In this document: positions 59,843-64,000 of the stretch, piece by piece
How the letters are laid out: every line of letters starts with the position of its first letter
Position numbering within the stretch: the first letter of the stretch is position 1
Assembly (NCBI RefSeq): GCF_002930105.1
Contig: NZ_PJRN01000005.1
Coordinates: 62,001-126,000, forward strand
Reading direction: 5' to 3'
DNA from: Billgrantia saliphila
Lineage (GTDB): Bacteria > Pseudomonadota > Gammaproteobacteria > Pseudomonadales > Halomonadaceae
Length of the DNA stretch: 64,000 nt
Position numbers and translations under genes: made by a program
The notes under the pieces: generated by a model
The model's database searches: none
What the model was told of the DNA's origin: nothing
What the model saw: only the letters and a program-made list of their open reading frames with translations

Positions 59843-61369
59843 ATGGACTACTTCAGAGAACTGCTCAACGGATTCACGACCCTGCTCCAGCCGGAGGTGT
59901 TCGCCTACTTGGTGGGCGGCTACCTGATCGGCACCTTCTTCGGCGCCGTGCCGGGGCTGACCTCGATGCTGGCCATCGCCCTGCTGCTGCCGCTGACCTA
60001 CAGCCTCGACGTGACCACGGCGCTCGTGGCCTGCGCCAGCATCTTCATGGCGGGCATGTGCAGTGGCAGCATCACCGCCACCACGATCAATATTCCCGGC
60101 GCGCCGGCCTCGATGATGACCGCGATCGAAGGCTATCCGCTGCAGCAGCGCGGCGAGGGGGCCAAGGCGCTGGGTCATGCGGCGCTGGCCTCAATGATCG
60201 GTGGCGCCCTGGGCGCCGTCCTGCTGATGGTGATCGCTCCCCTGGCGGCCGAAGCCGCACTGCTGATCCGCACGCCCGGAAAGTTCTCGCTGATCGCCTT
60301 CGCGCTGATCGTCATCGTCATTTCCCAGCGGGACTCCATCCCCAAGGGGCTGGTCACCACGACGCTGGGGGTCATGGTCGCCACGGTGGGCATCGACGTG
60401 ATGCAGCCCGTGCCGCGCTTCACGTTTGGCACCAGCACGCTGATGCAGGGCATCGACATCATGCCCTTGGTCATCGGCGCCTTCGCCATTAGCGAGCTAT
60501 TGGTGCAGGCGCGCAAGGGCGGGCGGCGTACCGTCGATGCCGATGCCGTCAAGGCCGAAAGGATTCGTCGCCGGGATTTCATTCCGCCGCTCAGCGAAGT
60601 GCGCGAGATCGGCGTCTACCGCTATATCAAGTCCGCCGTCATTGGCTACGCCATCGGCGTCCTGCCCGGTGCGGGCGGCTCGATGGCCGCTTTCGTCTCC
60701 TACGCCGAAGCCATGCGCAGCTCCAAACATCCCGAGCGCTACGGCAAGGGCTCGTACGAAGGCATCGCGGCGGCCGAAGGCGCCAACAACTCGATGTGCA
60801 GTGGCGCCTTCGTGCCCATGCTCTCGTTCGGCATCCCCGGCGACCCCACCACGGCCATCGTGCTCGGTGTGCTCGTGATCAACGGCCTGCAGCCGGGCCC
60901 CCAGTTCCTCGATACCCAGCTGCATCTGGTGGCCCCGATGTTTGCGGCCCTGCTCGTTAGCGCCTTGGTCCTCGTGCCGCTGACGCTGTACCTGCTCGGC
61001 CCCTATTTCGTGCGCATCGTGTCGATTCGCCGCGACGTGCTGTACTCCAGCATCGCCGTCATCGCGCTGGTCGGCAGCTACGTGGCGACCTACTCCACCT
61101 TCCAGATGTCGCTGGCGCTGCTGTTCGGCGTGCTCGCCTACGTCCTGCGTCAGCACAAGTACCCTATCGCCTGCCTGCTGCTCGGCTTCGTGCTGGGGCC
61201 CAGCCTCGAGGAGTATTGTCGACGGGCCCTGTCCATCAACGACGGCAATCCCATGATCTTCCTCACCAGTATCGACAGCCTCTTCTTCCTGCTGCTGACC
61301 GGGGTGTTCTACTACTTCATGGTGGTCCGCAAACCCAGGACGCCGACCATAGGAGGCGTCGCCAGCTGA
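59843..61369 (+). CDS. tctA: Tripartite tricarboxylate transporter large membrane subunit TctA
   Basis: A 508-residue inner-membrane carrier with about twelve helices, proton or sodium driven. It contains the TctA blocks GTFFGAVPGLTSMLAIALLL, ITATTINIPGAPASMMTAIE, VIGYAIGVLPGAGGSMAAFV and FGIPGDPTTAIVLGVLVING. The start at 59843 is the second in-frame region; upstream codons belong to tctB read in another frame. It ends before a strong terminator. With TctC and TctB it forms the uptake system of the module. Confidence 0.95.
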   Translation: MDYFRELLNGFTTLLQPEVFAYLVGGYLIGTFFGAVPGLTSMLAIALLLPLTYSLDVTTALVACASIFMAGMCSGSITATTINIPGAPASMMTAIEGYPLQQRGEGAKALGHAALASMIGGALGAVLLMVIAPLAAEAALLIRTPGKFSLIAFALIVIVISQRDSIPKGLVTTTLGVMVATVGIDVMQPVPRFTFGTSTLMQGIDIMPLVIGAFAISELLVQARKGGRRTVDADAVKAERIRRRDFIPPLSEVREIGVYRYIKSAVIGYAIGVLPGAGGSMAAFVSYAEAMRSSKHPERYGKGSYEGIAAAEGANNSMCSGAFVPMLSFGIPGDPTTAIVLGVLVINGLQPGPQFLDTQLHLVAPMFAALLVSALVLVPLTLYLLGPYFVRIVSIRRDVLYSSIAVIALVGSYVATYSTFQMSLALLFGVLAYVLRQHKYPIACLLLGFVLGPSLEEYCRRALSINDGNPMIFLTSIDSLFFLLLTGVFYYFMVVRKPRTPTIGGVAS

Positions 61370-61388
61370 CGTGCCGTCCCTTACCTCC

Positions 61389-61417
61389 AGCGCCGGGTTC
61401 CTCGGCGCTTTTTTTTT
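61389..61417 (+). terminator. Rho-independent terminator after tctA
   Basis: The stem AGCGCCG (61389-61395) and CGGCGCT (61403-61409) with loop GGTTCCT is followed by an uninterrupted run of nine T residues (61409-61417). It ends the dehydrogenase-tctCBA transcript and separates it from the convergent regulator gene. Confidence 0.92.
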
Positions 61418-61443
61418 CGTCGTCTTCTCGGCTCCCGTGTCCT

Positions 61444-62181
61444 CTAGCGAGTCAGGTAGTTCGCGTAGAGGTTCCAGGAACGGCTGAGATGCTGGTACAT
61501 GGTCTCCCTTGCCGCATCCGAATCGCGGGAGAGGATGGCCTCGAGGATATAGCCATGTTCCTCCTTGACCCGCCCGATATAGCGTTCCGCGGCGGCCCGA
61601 TCGATGTCGACGGCCTGCAGCTTGGCGCGGGGAATCATGCTCTGGCTGAGCTGGGCATAGAGCTGGAGGAAAAACGGATTCTTCGCGGCCTTGAAGATGG
61701 CGCAGTGGAATTCGTAATCCTCCACGCGTGCCTGGGACTTCTCGGCGTGTGCCCGAATGAAGGCGGCATGCTTGGCTTCGAGATCGCGACGATCCTCCTC
61801 GTCGTGTCGCTGGGCGGCCAGCTCCGCTGCCGCCGGCTCCAGTGACAGACGGAGTTCGAGGACATGCAGGATATCCTGGATCGTGGTGGGGCTGATTCTT
61901 TCCGCCGGGCGGTCTTCGATGGCAGTGGAGCGCAGCACCGTCGTTCCCACACCCCTTCGCGTCTCCACCAACCCCAGCGACTTGAGATGCGTCACGGCCT
62001 CGCGTATCACCGTGCGGCTGACGCCGAACGAGTCGCAAAGGCGAGCCTCGGTCGGCAGCTTGTCGCCCACCTTGATCCTTCCTTCGAGGATCAGGGCTTC
62101 CAACTTATCGGCGACATGCGTCGGTAGGCTCCCCTGCTTCGAGACCTTCTGTACGTTCAGATCAGAAATATCGATTGTCAT
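61444..62181 (-). CDS. GntR-family (FCD/FadR subfamily) transcriptional regulator
   Basis: A 245-residue cytoplasmic regulator. The N-terminal winged helix-turn-helix covers about residues 15-80: HVADKLEALILEGRIKVGDK, LPTEARLCDSFGVSRTVIRE and AVTHLKSLGLVETRRGVGTT. The C-terminal FCD ligand domain covers about 95-235 and has LRLSLEPAAAELAAQRHDEE and DYEFHCAIFKAAKNPFFLQL with its metal-binding acid and His residues. It converges on tctA. The 14-mer operator found in its own promoter and before the dehydrogenase gene suggests auto-repression and control of the whole module by the pathway substrate. Confidence 0.92.
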   Translation of the reverse strand: MTIDISDLNVQKVSKQGSLPTHVADKLEALILEGRIKVGDKLPTEARLCDSFGVSRTVIREAVTHLKSLGLVETRRGVGTTVLRSTAIEDRPAERISPTTIQDILHVLELRLSLEPAAAELAAQRHDEEDRRDLEAKHAAFIRAHAEKSQARVEDYEFHCAIFKAAKNPFFLQLYAQLSQSMIPRAKLQAVDIDRAAAERYIGRVKEEHGYILEAILSRDSDAARETMYQHLSRSWNLYANYLTR

Positions 62182-62258
62182 ATCGTTGCCCTGAGCATTA
62201 ACCCCTTTTTTCTGCCTATTGTGCCAGCATGAGCCGAACGTATCGTTCGCCGATAATT

Positions 62259-62272
62259 AGTCATACATCATA
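62259..62272 (-). promoter_or_regulatory. Operator-like site 3 before the GntR gene
   Basis: On the minus strand it reads TATGATGTATGACT, identical over 14 bp to the site at 57078-57091. It lies 78 bp upstream of the GntR start codon. This supports autoregulation. Confidence 0.65.
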
Positions 62273-62405
62273 TTATTTTCCGCATCGCCATGCCATGACG
62301 AAGGTTGCCGTTGGAGAGAGGCCTATGCCGCTGCTCCGCTGCCGCATCCAGGCTCACCTGCCGAGCGGGACACCATCGGGAACCTGGCTAAGCTGACATG
62401 AACGA

Positions 62406-62439
62406 CGAAGCCCCACGGCAGGGGGATCGTGGGGCTTCG
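62406..62439 (-). terminator. Hairpin downstream of the propeller-like gene
   Basis: The arms CGAAGCCCCACG (62406-62417) and CGTGGGGCTTCG (62428-62439) pair perfectly over 12 bp around a 10-nt loop, 86 nt after the stop codon at 62526. No T-run follows, so termination strength is uncertain. Confidence 0.55.
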
Positions 62440-62525
62440 AATGCTTGGCGCTCACGGCGAGGTGCACCGACAGGCGCTCAGAGGTGTTGTTTCGTCGCCC
62501 TGACCGAACCTGCAGGGCTGGATCA

Positions 62526-63569
62526 TTACACGTTGTTCATCCGTAGCAAGGTGAAGGGCGCTTCGCAGGCATGTCGTTCATTGCGTTCCTCAATGCCCTC
62601 CAACCCGAGATGACGATCATTGTCGTAGGCGACGAACATGCGCTCGTGATCCAGAATCGCCAGACCCTCCGCCTTATGCTTGAACTCCAGCGGCGTACCA
62701 TCCGGTGCAGTGACTAGCCTCGGAAGCCGGCCGGCACGCAGATCATCGAGGCTCATCACCCATAAATAACCCCCGATACAAGGTTCGCCGTTCTGTTCCG
62801 TCTCGAAGCTCGTCAACAAAAAGAGCCGGGCATGGTAGGGATCGTACTCCAGGCTGGACAAGCCGCATTCGAATCTCACCCCTTCATGATATCCGGGGTC
62901 AAAAGCATAGAACTCACGCATTTCATCGATGAATACGAGATTGCCGGTATGACTGATCTCGTAGTGCGCTCCCACCAACCGGCTGACATAGGCGAAGTCA
63001 TCATGCGTTCTGCCCTGCTCTCGCAGGCCGAAGAGCAACAGGCCATCTCCCCTCTCGCCCGGTATCGCCGCCAGTCCTTCGATCTTGTAGTAAGGAAAGC
63101 CGATCGCTCCGTCGAGCTTGTTACGCAGCTCCAGCGATCCCTCCACACCGTCACGAGGATCAGGGTCCACGGCCTGCACCTTGTCCGGCTCGCCCAGTGG
63201 CCAAATAAGTAAGTGGTTGTAGGCATTGAGTTCGTGGCTGGCGTCATCGATGCGGTCGAAGCCGGTGGTCGCCAGTACATGGCGGCTATCGGCGGTGAGC
63301 GCAAAGTCTTCATACTTGATGGCCTGCCTGATCAGCGGCGTCGTGAAATATTCGAGCTGTGTATCGTCCGGCCCCTCTGGTGTCATGGGCAGGGCGAACA
63401 CCGCTGAGCGGTTGCCGCCGGGAATCGGCTTGTCACTGGCCAATATCAGGCGTTTGCCGTCGTACACAACGGCGGAGACTTCCGCATTGACCAGTTTGCC
63501 TCTGTCGTCGCGGAGGCCAACGGGAAGGCAGCGGATGGTGCCTTGTTGCAGAATGCTGGCGCTCGGCAT
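62526..63569 (-). CDS. Unrecognised beta-propeller-like protein
   Basis: A 347-residue protein without signal peptide or membrane helix. It consists of repeated strand-rich segments of about 45-60 residues typical of propellers: VSAVVYDGKRLILASDKPIP, YEDFALTADSRHVLATTGFD, YKIEGLAAIPGERGDGLLLFG, LSSLEYDPYHARLFLLTSFE and HKAEGLAILDHERMFVAYDN. The twin EGLA-type segments resemble phytase-like or DUF3616 propellers, but the assignment is weak. The start at 63569 has GGAGAGG before it; upstream in-frame codons to 63653 lack support. It is divergent from the small amphi-Trp gene. Confidence 0.75.
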   Translation of the reverse strand: MPSASILQQGTIRCLPVGLRDDRGKLVNAEVSAVVYDGKRLILASDKPIPGGNRSAVFALPMTPEGPDDTQLEYFTTPLIRQAIKYEDFALTADSRHVLATTGFDRIDDASHELNAYNHLLIWPLGEPDKVQAVDPDPRDGVEGSLELRNKLDGAIGFPYYKIEGLAAIPGERGDGLLLFGLREQGRTHDDFAYVSRLVGAHYEISHTGNLVFIDEMREFYAFDPGYHEGVRFECGLSSLEYDPYHARLFLLTSFETEQNGEPCIGGYLWVMSLDDLRAGRLPRLVTAPDGTPLEFKHKAEGLAILDHERMFVAYDNDRHLGLEGIEERNERHACEAPFTLLRMNNV

Positions 63570-63729
63570 GGCAGGCCTCTCCTCGGTGTGCTTGAGCCAG
63601 CATAGCTTGTCCCAAAGCCGTGGGTCGAACCCATCCGGGAATGCTGCTACCAAAAGGATTGTCGGCGGACAGCGCTTGCCGCCTGCTAGACTGGATTAGC
63701 CCAATGGCCGGATGAAAGGAGAGGACCAC

Positions 63730-63954
63730 ATGCCAACCAAGGCAGAACGGGACGTTGAAAAGGGCTATTCCAAAGCCGATTTCGTCGCAAAGCTGCGCCG
63801 TCTGGCAGACTCCATCGAAAACGGCGATCGCTTCGATATTCAGATAGCCGGGGAGCGCATATATGTGCCAGCACGTGCCGAGTTCACCATCGAACATGAG
63901 CGTTCGGATGATGAAGAGGAGATAGAGTTTCAGATCAAATGGAAGAGAGAATAG
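63730..63954 (+). CDS. Amphi-Trp domain small protein
   Basis: A 74-residue cytoplasmic protein. It matches the amphi-Trp domain pattern: KGYSKADFVAKLRRLADSIE, NGDRFDIQIAGERIYVPARA and a closing acidic strand ending EIEFQIKWKRE with the conserved Trp. The function of the family is unknown. The ATG at 63730 lies 7 nt behind GGAGAGG; an ATG six codons earlier has no ribosome binding site. The last 46 nt of the window after it hold nothing recognisable. Confidence 0.88.
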   Translation: MPTKAERDVEKGYSKADFVAKLRRLADSIENGDRFDIQIAGERIYVPARAEFTIEHERSDDEEEIEFQIKWKRE

Positions 63955-64000
63955 CGCTTCTGCCATCGCAAGCCGAAAACGCTTAGGAATTCTTGGCGCG

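Larger units (their letters stand above)
62182..62525. other. 344-bp gap between the regulator gene and the propeller-like gene
   Basis: The left part holds the promoter of the GntR gene, including the operator-like 14-mer at 62259-62272. The right part holds a hairpin at 62406-62439. A 71-codon open frame at 62398-62613 has no ribosome binding site and overlaps the hairpin, so it is not called. I see nothing else. Confidence 0.5.

Noticed and set aside
62398..62613. 71-codon plus-strand frame as a small gene
   Set aside because: No ribosome binding site, overlaps a hairpin and the end of the opposite gene, and shows no family pattern.

Overview
This window looks like chromosomal DNA from a moderately halophilic gammaproteobacterium, most likely Halomonadaceae (Halomonas or Chromohalobacter type). 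The reasons are high GC content, acidic secreted proteins, Aap-type amino-acid transport, a complete glycine betaine degradation locus and gene orders typical of that family. No genome search was possible, so the placement is an inference.

Layout. 1-3300: phosphonate/phosphite ABC transporter phnDCE(E) on the minus strand (the last gene runs off the window), behind a Pho-box-like promoter that overlaps a divergent histidine phosphatase gene. 4556-9978: general L-amino-acid transporter aapJQMP with a second, tandem binding-protein gene. 10211-15714: peroxide defence (ahpF, ahpC), a small conserved protein, a ChaN-like protein with a PDZ domain and an MFS transporter. 15908-25859: a small acidic secreted protein, then a selenoprotein formate dehydrogenase (fdoGHI), fdhE, selA, selB and the selenocysteine tRNA, i.e. 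enzyme and Sec-insertion machinery in one cassette. In fdoG an in-frame TGA at 17127-17129 (residue 198) is Sec, with a SECIS hairpin directly after it. 25881-31202: an L,D-transpeptidase, a ferric-type ABC transporter and an HPP membrane protein. 31212-38498: soluble NAD-dependent molybdenum formate dehydrogenase fdsGBA-fdhD-fdsD with a divergent regulator.

38507-54666: glycine betaine catabolism. It contains gbcA/gbcB (betaine to dimethylglycine), fdhA (glutathione-independent formaldehyde dehydrogenase), a BCCT carrier, dgcA/dgcB with etfA/etfB (dimethylglycine to sarcosine), a DUF5943-type protein, a dipeptidase-like protein and a GbdR-type activator. The demethylations release formaldehyde; FdhA turns it into formate, and the two neighbouring formate dehydrogenases can oxidise that to CO2, one feeding quinones and one making NADH. 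The region therefore reads as an integrated methyl-group oxidation island.

54924-62181: a compact, apparently uncharacterised catabolic module: a ThDP enzyme and a NIPSNAP protein on one strand; a malate/lactate-type dehydrogenase and a tripartite tricarboxylate transporter (tctCBA) on the other; and an FCD-type GntR regulator. Palindromic and repeated operator-like sites lie in the divergent promoter and in front of the regulator. The window ends with an unrecognised propeller-like protein and a small amphi-Trp protein.
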